Numbered from the stretch's first letter, positions 50,683 to 62,256 are shown. The stretch is 64,000 nucleotides of DNA from Annona cherimola (GCA_030490835.1 CM059971.1:104412095-104476094); one strand, 5' to 3'. Notes: generated by a model not told the origin, from the letters alone. Translations and numbers: made by a program.

Positions 50683-52808
50683 TAGGGGTGCAAGCCGAAC
50701 CCGGCCCTCCGAACCTAAAAAATTAACCAGTGCTGAAACTCAACATTTGTTAGCCCGAACCCAATTTCTCAACCCAAACTCGGACCAAAGTATAACAATT
50801 CTCGGATTTGGGTTTAGGTAAACTCGAACCCGAGATTCAGTTTATATAATATAAATATTTTATTATAATATATGGCATATTAGCAGGCCTGCAGGCGCCA
50901 GCAACAACATTTCCATTTTCGAGTTTCCGCCGTTTAATTCCCGCTTTCCCTTTCTTGAGTTCTTCCCGTTCCCGACCAACCGAAACCTAGCAAGCGAATC
51001 CCGATTCCAGCCTCTGCCGGCGGCCGCTTTCTCCCTGCCGACTACCATCCGCATCCCTGCCTGCCGACTGTCTTCGTCCTTGCCTGCGGCTAGCTGCGTC
51101 CCTGCTAGCGGTTGCTTTCCTCTCGGTGTTCAGTCGTCCCTGCAAACCTTGCCGACGTTCAGCCATCCCTGCCTGCGTCCCTGCCTAAGGCAGGCTGCGT
51201 CCTTGCGCTCTGTCCCTGCCCATCTGCCGTCCGCCCCTAACTGCCCGTTCGCCCGTCCCTGCCTCCCTGTCGTCTGCCACTGCCGTCCGGCGGTCTCTGC
51301 ATCCTACGTTCGGCGTCCCTGCAGAATGCCAGATGCTCTCCCTCTCCTTTGCTATTTTTTTCCTCTTGTATGCTGTTGCCTGCTATTTATACCGTCTATG
51401 TATACCTCTTCTCCTTGGCTTGTGATTGTGGTGGTTATTATGGTAACGTTATTTATACCGTCTACTATGGCTTGTGGTTGTGTGTGTATATATATATATT
51501 AACATGTCTGCCCAGCCGTTACTAATTAATTCCTACTAGAGGTTAATTAGTTCATGTCACATATAGTTAAAGGTTGTTGAATTTTTTTTTAAAGTTACTC
51601 TTTATAATCTAACCCGTTTATATTTTAAAACATATTAAATTAGTTGTTTATCTCAAGTTTCATGTTAAAATAATTAGAATTAGTTAAGATATAACGATAC
51701 AAAATTAACTAATGCAATTCATTCAATTTTTAATTTTTCTACCAATTTGTAAATATATTTTTTATAATCTACTCCATTCACCATGTAGAGTACATTAATC
51801 TAGGCTTATCCATGGATTGTCATATAAAACGGAGTTGTATATGTATAATAATTTAATTAATAAAGCATGCAATGCATAGTCGACGTAAACATATATGCAT
51901 GCTCCAAACTGTGTAAATGGTAATTTAGAAACATGTGCTGCTTTAATGCTGAAAAAGATGCGCTTGTTTTGCGTTTTTTTGAATAGGTATTTCTATAGCT
52001 TGAATGCTTGGATTTCAAATATTTTGCAATTCCAAAGAATTATTTCCTTCGTTTGTGTTTATGTTAGTTGTCGATAACTTGATACGCATTGGTTAATATT
52101 TTGATTTTTGAATTAATTTGTTATTGCTCTTAAACGAGTAGAACTATTGAAATTCACATAGAAGATAAAAATGTTTATTTTTATTGTGTTGTAATGTTTG
52201 TTGTAATATAGTTATTCGAACTTAAGACTTGTGTTATAGACTTGGAGTTAACTTGGATGTCGTGATTATAAGTTGGATGCTTGAATTAATATAATCTTAT
52301 TCAACTTGATATTTTGTAGTCTTTGGATAATTTTATTTTAGTGCAATTGATATGCTAAGGTTTATCTTACAATTGGATGGTAATATTGATGTATATAATT
52401 GTGATATTGGTGTTAAATTGCAGAATAGAAAATGGTTGTACTTCTACGTTCTCAAAAATATAACTATTATTCTACTTGATGCAAAGAGAAGACTCAAAAC
52501 AGGTTTACTTCTTTTTTCTCTTAAGTGGTATTTGAATTTTCTTGTTTTCATATAATAAATTATTTTTTAAACTTTTTTATACAATAGGTTTGTGATAAAA
52601 ACTATATATATATATATAGGATGAGTAATAAAGACATATTAAGAAGAATGTCAACCCAAAACTCAACCTGAGCCCGATTTTCAAAAATAGGGTTAGGATT
52701 GAGGTTTACAAATAGGGTTAGGGTTAGGGTTAGGATTAAAATTTTATAAATAAAGTTAGAGTTAAGGTTGATGCGAACCCAAGTTTTATGAGCCCGAGTT
52801 GCCGCCTA
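50683..52808. mobile_element. Possible 2.1-kb non-autonomous hAT-like element
   Basis: The left end TAGGGGTGCAAGCCGAACCC and the right end (other strand) TAGGCGGCAACTCGGGCTC are inverted relatives of a common plant hAT end. Flanking octamers AGTCTAAT and AGTTTAGT agree at six of eight positions. Inside the left end is GC-rich DNA (50,870-51,340), then AT-rich sequence, then GGGTTAGG repeats near 52,680-52,735. No transposase was found. Confidence 0.5.
50870..51350. repeat. GC-rich low-complexity segment with CCCTGCCTGC-type repeats
   Basis: The segment is built from variants of CTGCCTGCGTCCCTGCC. It lies inside the possible hAT-like element. A Cys/Pro/Ser-rich open frame on the plus strand (51080-51502) follows from this composition; I do not regard it as a gene. 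Confidence 0.6.
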
Positions 52809-53090
52809 AGTTTAGTTGTTCCGACTTACAATCGTAAGAGGAACGTTGGCCCTTCTCTACTCCTACCACGTACTCGACTGCCCACCCTTTTCCCCTTTAG
52901 TGTGCCCGTATCATTGCGTGGCATCCTCCCCTTGCAAGAGAAGAGTGGCCACGAGTCCCCTGCTTTAAGTTTGAATCTTATTTCTCCAGAGAGTTATCAT
53001 GCAGATGGAGCTGGTATTTTTTTTTTCCTTTTTCGTACGAATAAATATCAGTTACAAAATGGACGACTTACACCGGCCGATGATGATTAG

Positions 53091-53245
53091 GGCCTATTTC
53101 AAATCAGATTCTTATATCGAATCCACATCTTAGGTAAATCGGCATCTTAGATGAGAATGTAATGATGTATATTAAGAATGAATAAAATTATATTAAAATT
53201 TGAAAAAATTTATTTTAGAATTTTATATAGTTTAAAACAAATCCC
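53091..53245. mobile_element. Small Tourist-like MITE (~160-bp family), copy 1
   Basis: The left end GGCCTATTTCAAATCAGATT and right end TTTAAAACAAATCCC are inverted. Flanks are TAG and TAA. The sequence matches the copy at 56,975-57,140. Confidence 0.7.
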
Positions 53246-53249
53246 TAAA

Positions 53250-55100
53250 TAAGCAAAGTCCACGAGTCCGATGTACACATCCGTCATATAGCGTCTTCAT
53301 GCTGCCACGGGCATGAAAGCTGCAATGAAAGAAATTAAGATGGCTGGGTGCTCCATTTCTCATTTTGTTTTTATCCCGTTTCCTTGAGGCAACAAGAAAA
53401 AAAAAATCAACTTTTTACACCCCTGTTCCCTTTGACATTTCATTTTTTTAATATTTCTGACACAGTTGACTTATTTATTTTATCTTTGTTGTTTTGCTCC
53501 TGCTACATCACTTAAGTCTATTAAAAAAATTTATAATTTTTTCTCCAATTTTCCTTAAACAAACCAAACATCTCTTAGAATCTATTTGGAAAAATAAAGG
53601 TAAAAGTATAAAAATAGAAATAATCATATTTTTGAAATGAAAAGAGTGATGTGATGCATTATAGTTAAAATTAGAAGTAAGATGATAACGTTAAACAAAG
53701 TAATTATATAAAAATATGAAAAACGATTAGAATATAACAATAATCATTGACAGCTATACAATATTGCGTGGCCATTTTGGATGATAATAAAATTACTTGA
53801 ATAACTTTGAATTGAATTGAAATTCCTCGTCATGAGCAAGGTCTGAATTGAGTATTTGATTAGATATGACTATTAGTGTGCATATATTGATTGGCATTCA
53901 CTGACGTGTATAAAGATAGGGGTTGTATAGAGAGATTTGTTTTCCATGGGACAGGCCAAATGTCGACTGTTTTTGTAGAAAAGGCTAACTGATATTTCAA
54001 TTATACAACACTGAATTCTTTGGAAAATAAGAAGGTCAATTACTTTCCTTCGAAAGTTAGTTGTTTTTGGTTGTGTGAAAATCTTGTAAATAAGTCTCAT
54101 TCAACTGTGCTCATAACCAAGACACCTTTTTGGGATAAAATGACTATAAAAAGAGAGCTCTTGACAACGATAATATATACATTTTTTGGGAAACAACTTT
54201 TGTGAAGAATTGTTAAAGGTGTTTAGTGAGGATTGCTTCAAAGAGTTTTGGAGCTTGACATGAACGATTTACTATCATGTTGCCTATGCAGATGAACTTT
54301 ACTGTGGCTTGTTTTTTGTTTTGCTAATTTGCTTTTGCATCACCTTAGTCTTGATTGTGATTAAACTAAGAAGAAATGAATTAAGTATGTTGATTACTCA
54401 ATTAGTCACCTAGAGCTAGGATTGAAATTTGGAAAACAATTATTTGAATTGTACCACTATAAATTGCATGATTAAAGTTGATTAGTAGAATTCAAATCTT
54501 GTGTGCTTGAAGAGTATAGTAAATCAGGGAGGACCACAACCTTATAATTGTATTGTTTTTGTGATTTGAAATTGTATTGTGATTATGCGCGTGATTGAAT
54601 TACTGCCATTTATGTAAAGTTTCTCCATTAGCTATTACATGGAACCAACAATAACATTAAAAAATAAGATAGTTCAGTAATTAGAAATGTAAAATTATAT
54701 AAAAAAGGTAAGCACTGAGGAGTGTTAATTTATTATTATTATTATTTAAAAAAAAGAAAGACCTTTGAGCTGAGTTGTAAAGCGCAACGATTCACGTACA
54801 AGTGGGACTTCCACCGCCGCCGCATTCTGACTCAGGCGCATCATTTTCCATGGTTTGCCCGTCTATTCCTCTTGTGCCTCGACAGGCTCGTGTAAAACTC
54901 TCGCTGCCCGAACCATAGGAGTAGTAGTAAAGAACTTTGCACCCTGATCTTTTGGGATTTTTACCAAATAACCCTATAATGTTTTCTTAGTTATAAATTG
55001 GACCTTTTAGTTTACCTACTGCAAGGATGTGAAATGAGTCATGCTTAATTCAAACCACATTCGACCGTTTTCATATTTCAAAGTGCTTCAAGAACGTCAA
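53250..55100. other. Unassigned AT-rich region
   Basis: No gene, repeat family or RNA gene is supported. A short GC-rich patch lies near 54,780-54,930. Confidence 0.4.
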
Positions 55101-55430
55101 TATAGTATCAGGGGTTGGTTACCGGTAGCTTGGTATGGCAATATTCTAAAATTTGAAAGGGTGTATTTTGCACATATCTCACTAAAAGTATCAAATCTGT
55201 AATCCAGGAAAATTGCAGGGTCTATTCTGCAAAAACCAGTTACAGTCCTATTAATAATGCTGTAATATAGTATCAGGGGTTGGTTACCGGTAGCTTGGTA
55301 TGGCAATATTCTAAAATTTGAAAGGGTGTATTTCGCACATATCTCACTAAAAGTATCAAATCTGTAATCCAGGAAAATTGCGGAGTCTATTCTGCAAAAA
55401 CCAGTTACAGTCCTATTAATAATGCTGTAA
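55101..55430. repeat. 165-bp tandem duplication
   Basis: Copy 1 is 55101-55265 and copy 2 is 55266-55430. They start TATAGTATCAGGGGTTGG and end AATGCTGTAA. I count about three differences. Confidence 0.92.
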
Positions 55431-55520
55431 AGCTGGTATGTAGTTTATAACAAGGACGATGGATTCCTCACTAAAAAATGATTGTTTATTAAAAACTTTT
55501 TATACATATATTATTAAATT

Positions 55521-55924
55521 GGATAATGTGCAAATATATCCATTTAGTTTAACCTCAATTGTAGTTATACCCACGTAGTTTCAGAATTATAAATAACTCA
55601 CACATAGTTTGACTATAATTGTAAATATACCCTTGCTGTTATAACATGATGCCAGCATAACGATATGAGTATGTTTGTAAAATAATGCAAACTACAAGGG
55701 TATTGCAAAAGCTAAATATATCTACTTAATTTTTTAAATTGCAAATATAGTTTATTTATCTTTGCAAATATGCTCACATCATGACAGTGCAGCAACGACG
55801 CTATAGTAGCATGGTGTATTTGTAATTATGGTCTAACTATGTGGGATTGTTTACAAATTCTAAAATTAAGTAAGTATATTTGCAATTATTATCAAACTAA
55901 GTTAAAATATTTGCAAGTCATCTC
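55521..55924. mobile_element. hAT-like MITE (type B) with perfect 8-bp TSD
   Basis: It starts GGATAATGTGCAAATATATC and ends GCAAGTCATCTC. ATTAAATT flanks it on both sides (55513-55520 and 55925-55932). The two halves are inverted copies of each other. Confidence 0.8.
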
Positions 55925-56096
55925 ATTAAATTCCTACAGCACCTACAAGGAAATGAATGAATGCAAAAACTTTATGCACTCATGACAATAACTAGAGTAA
56001 AAGTCTCAGAAGATTGCATACCTCCGATTAACAACAAAAGTTTAATTTACTTCAACCCTACTGTCCAAGCAAATGTGTAATTTGTATAGAGGTATG

Positions 56097-56506
56097 ATCA
56101 TGTTAGCTCGGGCTAAGTGGTGGTTTACTTAGCCCATGCCAATAAATCTATTAATTTTTTTCTTTTTTATAAACTTGTTAATTTAGGTATATGCAATGTC
56201 TAAATCAAATTTTACCATTTTTAAAGATGTGTAGGTTTTTAAATGTTTAAATCAAATTTCACCATTTTTGAAGATGTGTAGATTTTTAAAAATAAGATTA
56301 TTTTATTAATTTTTAACCATTTAAAATGCTAAATACTCTTATTTTAAAAAATTCAAATAAAACTTATATATGTGTTCAAAAATGATAAAATTTGATTTAT
56401 ACATAAATACATCTACATTAACAAGTTTATGAAAAAGTAAAAAATAATTAAAGAGAAGTTTATTAGTATAGGTTAAGTAAACTATTACTTTGCCTAGGCT
56501 AACAAG
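56097..56506. mobile_element. Foldback element, GTTAGCTCGG-type ends, copy 2
   Basis: The left arm ATGTTAGCTCGGGCTAAGTG is matched by the right arm TTTGCCTAGGCTAACAAG. The interior again contains the shared core (GTTAATTTAGGTATATGCAA). A short internal duplication of AAATCAAATTTYACCATTTT is present near 56,200-56,270. Confidence 0.6.
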
Positions 56507-56974
56507 ATAATTTCTCATTTGTAAACGGGTCGGGGTTGATTTTTGCTGAGATTTTCATAGGATAATCCTATTTTAAATCTCAATTCAATCTTATTTTTAA
56601 ATTTGGACCGAGCCCTAAATTAACGGGAACAAAATTGGTCTAAATCAACCTTAAACAAAACGGTTTAACTTAAGATACAAATGAGGTTAATGAACTGCCC
56701 AAATTATTTAAATAATATACTATTGAAAATAATACATAAGATGAAGAATAGGATTAATGAATATGATGCTACTCATGTCTACAAGGATGATCTTAAAGGA
56801 TTTCTTATGTTTCTTACAATTAACTTGAGCTTGTCGCTAGCAATGGTATCTGAACTTCACAATAAACTTAGAGGAAATGGGTTGGCTCCGGAAAATAAAT
56901 AATAAAAAACAGCAAAGCTTGCACAAAACATTTAAACAACTCCGGTGACACATTAACAATGTTGGGATTAATAA

Positions 56975-57140
56975 GGATCTGTTTCAAATAATACAGGATT
57001 TTTGAATGGAATCTGTATGTGAGATGAAAATGTAATGGTGTGTATTGAAAATTAAAAAACTATCTCGATAATTAAAAAATTATCTTACAAATGAAGATAC
57101 AAATTTAATTTAAAAATTTTATATAATTTGAAATAAGCCC
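56975..57140. mobile_element. Small Tourist-like MITE (~160-bp family), copy 2
   Basis: The left end GGATCTGTTTCAAATAATAC and right end ATTTGAAATAAGCCC are inverted. TAA flanks it on both sides (56972-56974 and 57141-57143). A further diverged relative may start near 31,617. Confidence 0.78.
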
Positions 57141-58124
57141 TAAACCAACGGTTTGAATTACTTCACGCCAGAGTCCAAATTGGAAAAGTGAAAAAAGAAG
57201 AGGGAATGATCTGGCAACTTGCAGATAGGTAATACAAATTAAGTGACGAAGCCAGGAAGTGGCCCCGCCACGTGGAATTGTTCTTCCAACTTCCACAAAT
57301 TTTTATATTATCAATTTCTCATCCTTATGATAATCCGATGCCTGGTGCTTGTATTGGCCGGTTAAAGGAAGCATCATTTGGTTACCCACCATAAGAAAAA
57401 TATCATCCATCTCCTCAGCCATTGCAAAGTTGTTTGTTTGATTCCTTCAAATAATAATAATCAAGAAATAATGCGCATTTGTTTAATGTGGTTGTCTAGC
57501 AGCATGAGAATATTAAGATTGATGCGTAAATTGATAAACATGTGCCATGTCTCAGCCGTTCATACAACGAGCCGTCGATGGAACGGTGGTCGCCGTGTCC
57601 ACGCGTACCTTCATTGCGAAGTGGCCGCAGGAAAATCGAAGGGCGCCACAGGAACATTGGTGGAGGAGATTATCTAGCAATAAAAGGTATTTTGGGATAC
57701 TGGTAACTAATGATTCGATATTTACTCACCGTAAGTATGAAGGCTACATGCTTAAATAATTTTTTAATTCTCAAATCTAATCTATTTATCATGTTTATTC
57801 AGGTTTAAAGAATGACGTATGTTGCAAACTTTTTATACTATATTTAGGAATTTTTGCAAATATATTTGTAAACTTTGACCACTATTGCATCATATCTTTA
57901 AATTTGTCAAAATTACAAATATATCAAAGAATTTACATAAAATTACAAATGCGTTCCTTTTCATTATGACATTGTTAGCTTTTTCTATAAAATGATGATA
58001 ATATCAGCGAAGTAATACACTTACAATTTTTATAAATATTGTACGCATATTTGTAAAAAAATTAAAATAATAATGTAGATGAAAATATATAAAATAATGA
58101 AATAGCAAATGTGTCTATAATAAT

Positions 58125-59789
58125 CAATGTTGTCAGAACCGAACCGGTGATTGAATCGGTAAAGGAACTGGTCTGGTTCGAACCAGTGACGTCAGTATGA
58201 CATATATATGATGTCATAAATATTAAATTATTTTTAAATTTTAAGTAAATATATTGATAAATTAATCTTAATTTAACACATGTAATATGATTCTAAGCCC
58301 TTTATAAAATCATTTATACCTTAATTACAAAATTTGAAACCCAGATAATAAGATTTAATGAAATCTACCTTATCAAACAGCGTCTAACAACATCTACCAG
58401 CATTTAACGACATCTAACCGCATCTAACTTTTGATATTAATAAGTTAATCATAATTTAACACCTGAAATATGATACTCAGCTCTTCATAAGGTCATTTAT
58501 ACCTTAATTATAGAACTTAAAACCCATATAAAATGATTTAATGAAATTTACCTTAATCTAATAGCGTCTAACAGCATCTAACAATATTTAACGAACACTC
58601 AAATTTTATGAAATAAATAAAATAATAAAAATAAAGAGCACAAAAATGAAGGGGGAAGGGGGAAAACACAAGAGTAAAGAGCACAGAAAGCATCGCAAGA
58701 AGTCAAAAGCATGAGAAGGATTCATCTAAATACAAGTCGGATTCAGAAGTAGCCACAAATGAGGAGGAAGAAGGAAGACGAATAAAGCATAGGGTGGATA
58801 AGCAAAGCAGGAAATCAAAGCATTCATCTGGGAAGAAGCTGAACTTGGAGGGTGCATCAAGGAAAGAGGAAGATGAGAGAAGTAGAATTGATCAAGCAGT
58901 GGACCATCCCAATAAGCGGAGGCATTCGTCCAAGGACCATAAAGAATTTTTAGGAACCAGGATAGAAGATAGAAGGGCTGGGCATTCTAGTTCTAATGTT
59001 GGGTCGGAGGGTAGCAGTGCGAGAGATGACATGCCGTCAAAGCAGCACAGATTGCACCATAGGCAACATTGGACTGCATCTAAGCTATCAGAGGGAGAGA
59101 AAGCAGCACGAGCACGAGAGATGATGCTTGATGCGGAAGTTCATGAAGAGCAGCGGTGGAAGCGGTTGAAGAAGGCATCAGAAGCTAATGCTTTGGAAAA
59201 AAATAAGGCAAGCGCAACTGACAACAGGAACTTTTTGGATGCTGCTCAGAGAAGCGTCAATGGAACAGAGGCCGGAGTCGCCAGAGCTGCTGGTCGGCAA
59301 GGGGAAACAGAAACTGAGAAGAAGTTGAGACGAAGGGACGACCGGCAGAAGCTGAGATGCGGCTGAAACCGAGAAGAAAACTGAGCCCTGGTCATGCTGC
59401 TACTGGACGCGGCCTCGCGGGACGACCAGACGAGTTGTTGGCTCGTTGCTGGCTTGCTGCAGACGATCGGCCGGACGAGAAGAGGCGAGTTGCTGCTGCG
59501 ATTACGAGAAACCGAGAAGACAGAGATTAGGGATTTGAGGATTTCCGATTTTCCCGATTGTAGAATTTGGGAGGAGCCGTGCTGTGCGCCCGTGCCCATG
59601 CCCCTGGTTTTTTTTTGTTAACGAACCGGTCGAACCGGTCCGACCGTATATTGCGGTCCGACCGCCGGTTTGACGGTTTTTACGGTTTATATGTATTGAA
59701 CCGAACCGTATGCTATCGAACCGGATTGGGGACCGGTTCCCGGTCGAACCGGTCGGACCGGACGGTCCGGTCCAGTTTTAATAACACTG
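58125..59789 (+). mobile_element. Non-autonomous hAT element carrying a host gene fragment (Pack-hAT-like)
   Basis: The left end reads CAATGTTGTCAGAACCGAAC. Read on the other strand, the right end is CAGTGTTATTAAAACTGGAC, so the ends are inverted and CAGTG-like, as in hAT elements. The octamer ATAATAAT flanks it exactly (58117-58124 and 59790-59797). The right 170 bp is packed with CGAACCGGTC-like short palindromes, and a shorter stretch lies at the left. The interior holds a CWC25-like gene fragment (58646-59365) and GC-rich sequence to about 59,600. No transposase is visible, so it must have been moved by an enzyme encoded elsewhere. Confidence 0.85.
58646..59365 (+). pseudogene. Captured, frameshifted fragment of a CWC25-like pre-mRNA splicing factor
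   Basis: The fragment opens with a Lys/His-rich start (MKGEGGKHKSKEHRKHRKK) and then breaks: a one-base loss in an A run near 58,707 moves the frame. From 58,740 it is open again for about 200 codons. The diagnostic part is LSEGEKAARAREMMLDAEVH, then EEQRWKRLKKASE and RNFLDAAQRSVNGTE. From memory these match the C-terminal part of plant CWC25-type factors, which help the first catalytic step of the spliceosome. After NGTE the similarity ends and unrelated Arg-rich text follows to a stop at 59,363-59,365. The expected exon order without visible introns suggests a processed copy, but only a comparison with the parent gene could show it. Confidence 0.75.
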
Positions 59790-60511
59790 ATAATAATTGA
59801 AAATATTATAAGTATGTTACTTCGTTTAAAAGTAATTTTTATCATTTTAGAAAAAATTTAACAGCATTCTAACGGAAGAGACACATTTATAATGTTATGC
59901 AAATGTTGTACGTATATTTTCAATTTCAGCAAATTAAGGGATATTACATCAAACTTTGTAGTTATATTTGCAAAAATTTCCTATATTTATAACATAAAAT
60001 TTCAAAAATTTTAATAATTATATATTCACTCTCAAAATATGTTACTTTTGACAAGACGATATTTTTCAACGAAAATTATTTTTGGCAATATGATAAATAA
60101 GACGTATTAAACATGATAAATAGTTTAAATTTAAAAATCTATATTTTAAAATTAAAAAATAAAGGGCAAGTATGGAGCCTTTATATTTACCTTTAAGTAT
60201 TGAATCATTATTATATATTATATACTTTAAGTACCGAATCATTATCCATGTATATTATATACTCCAGTTGTATTTTTACACAAGCTAACAATGATCAACA
60301 TATATATAATTATATAAACATATAACGTCCTATTTATGTTCAATATACAGTCAAGAAATATTTTCATTACAATTAGTGAACTGCATTACTAAAATAGAAA
60401 ATGTTCATAATATGCTTTATAACTTGATTAAATTAATTGGGGCTCATATGATATTTGTATTCCTAGATGAGCAAACAAAATGATATACGAACCGAATTTT
60501 GGAAATATATA

Positions 60512-60939
60512 GGAAAATTCCACGTAACCTTGTGAATTTTATTCCTACTTTTACTTATATCCACGAGCTTTTTAAAATTCTAAGTATATTTATATCCATG
60601 TATTTTGTTCTAAATTCTATTCATATCTACCACTATTTATGAAATGATGAATACACCTAAACTTTAAATATAATTGTCTAAATATTCACATTTAAACAAA
60701 TTTTTAGTACTATTACAACTATATAATCATACTCTTACCTGTGTAGAATCATATGTCATTCGAATATCATTTTTATTTATAAATTTATAATTAGGTTTTG
60801 GGTATATTTATCATTCACATATGGGTGTAGGTATGAATGAAATTTTGGACAAATACATGTGTATATTCGAAATTTTTGAAAGATTGTGGATATAATTTAA
60901 ATTAAGAACAAAATTTATAGGTATATATGGGATTCTCCC
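60512..60939. mobile_element. hAT-like MITE (type A), second copy
   Basis: It begins GGAAAATTCCACG and ends GGGATTCTCCC, with internal text like that at 22,035-22,512. The flanking octamers AATATATA and AAAACATA agree at six of eight positions. Confidence 0.55.
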
Positions 60940-61685
60940 AAAACATATTGAATTGTTTACAGAAGTTTCAATACAATATAAAAATAATTAAGGCATGCAT
61001 TATTCTTGATGCGAGCATCCAAATGAAAAAGATAGCACTCGTGAACATTTTTAATTTTAAATTTTAAATTTTGGACCATCCCCATTAAAGAAGTTTCAAA
61101 TTCCATTATCCTATTATTCCATCATTCTAATTCTTTTTATTTGTCAAAGCATCTCTTTCACCGTTGATTTTTCGACTCCCAGCCTATTATGTCAAAATCC
61201 AAACTACAGGGCACATTTCAGAGTGTGAGTTCAACTTGATAATAAAATTAAATTTTAATATATGGGTTAGCATTTATTTTACCATAGTACTAAAAACTAT
61301 TTCAATCAAATTCTTGCGTGGATTATCAGAAATGTAAAATTATGTGTAAATTAAGGAAACCACTAATATTCATTCACACATATACACACGCACACATTGA
61401 TAACCGCTTTAGATGTTAAATATACAGTTCTTCAAAAATTCACATATTTGGTTGGAGACCGTTCCCTAGCCCACAAAGTCAAAACTCGGCTAAAAGGGGA
61501 GTCATGTGGACCTGCAACCTATGCAACGATGGAATAGAGGACCAAGTCCAACCACGCATTTGGAAATTGCACTGTTAATTGCAATTTACAAAGGTGATTG
61601 AGTCGGGAAAAATGGCGACAACGGCGTCGAGCTACATCTATGAGAGAATGACATGGCTGCCAAAACACAAGAACTCACAGAGGAT

Positions 61686-61818
61686 GGTGAAGAGATATAT
61701 TTTTAACCATGATAAAAAATATATATATATATATATTTATATATATAATAAAAAATAAAAATAAAAATAAAAAAAATCCGGAGCTGTGAAGAGATATATA
61801 TATATATTTTAACCATGA
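61686..61818. repeat. Direct repeat around an AT microsatellite, left of the gene-fragment patchwork
   Basis: GTGAAGAGATATAT followed by TTTTAACCATGATA occurs near 61686-61711 and again near 61787-61818. Between them are TA repeats and AAAAT repeats. It could mark a local duplication at the left border of the patchwork. Confidence 0.6.
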
Positions 61819-61827
61819 TAGAATTAT

Positions 61828-62256
61828 ATGATGAGGATTCAAAGCAACAAAAAGGAAGATTTCTCTGCGATGGATTTTATTTCTGTGCTGCGGAAATTTT
61901 CTTCTCGGAATTATTTTCACGACAAGGCTATGGTCTTCTCCCGAACCGACGGCCCAGCTAATCTTCCAGCAACCGGCAGCAGGAGCTGCAGCTCGTTGCG
62001 AAGGATTGCACCACCACAAAGAAAATTGGACGCGATAAGAGATATAATGGGAGAAGTATCAAAGACCCATCAAGCGATTCAGACTCTGGATAAGTCAATC
62101 TCGATGCTCCAGATGGAGCTGGCAGCAAGTCGTAGCGCACAGGAGATGTCCGCTCTTGAAGGATCGACATCTATTCTCGCGACGGGAGTGTCGGGACGAG
62201 CTCGGGAGGCAGGAGAGATGACTTTTCACATTTCATTCCGGCTGATACAGTGAAAA
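61828..62256 (+). pseudogene. Fragment of a beta-1,3-galactosyltransferase-type gene (DUF4094 region)
   Basis: The open frame is 141 codons. Residues about 65-107 (62020-62148) read RKLDAIRDIMGEVSKTHQAI and then QTLDKSISMLQMELAASRSA. From memory this is the conserved stem region (DUF4094) of plant B3GALT7/8-type Golgi galactosyltransferases, which precedes the catalytic domain. The catalytic domain and N-terminal membrane anchor are absent. The sequence before residue 60 and after residue 107 is not recognisable. The stop lies about 50 bp before the ABCB19-like start codon, so it cannot be a full enzyme. Confidence 0.65.

Larger units (their letters stand above)
57847..59981. mobile_element. 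hAT-like MITE (type B) split by a later hAT element
   Basis: It starts GGAATTTTTGCAAATATA and ends TATATTTGCAAAAATTTCC. TATATTTA flanks it on both sides (57839-57846 and 59982-59989), a perfect 8-bp TSD. A 1,665-bp element at 58125-59789 splits it into halves of 278 and about 184 bp. Without that insert it would be near the normal family length. Confidence 0.8.

Noticed and set aside
51080..51502. 140-codon Cys/Pro/Ser-rich open frame on the plus strand
   Set aside because: It follows from the CCCTGCC-type low-complexity repeat inside a likely transposon and lacks any domain.
52680..52740. Interstitial telomere
   Set aside because: It is short and degenerate and sits at the end of a likely hAT-like element.
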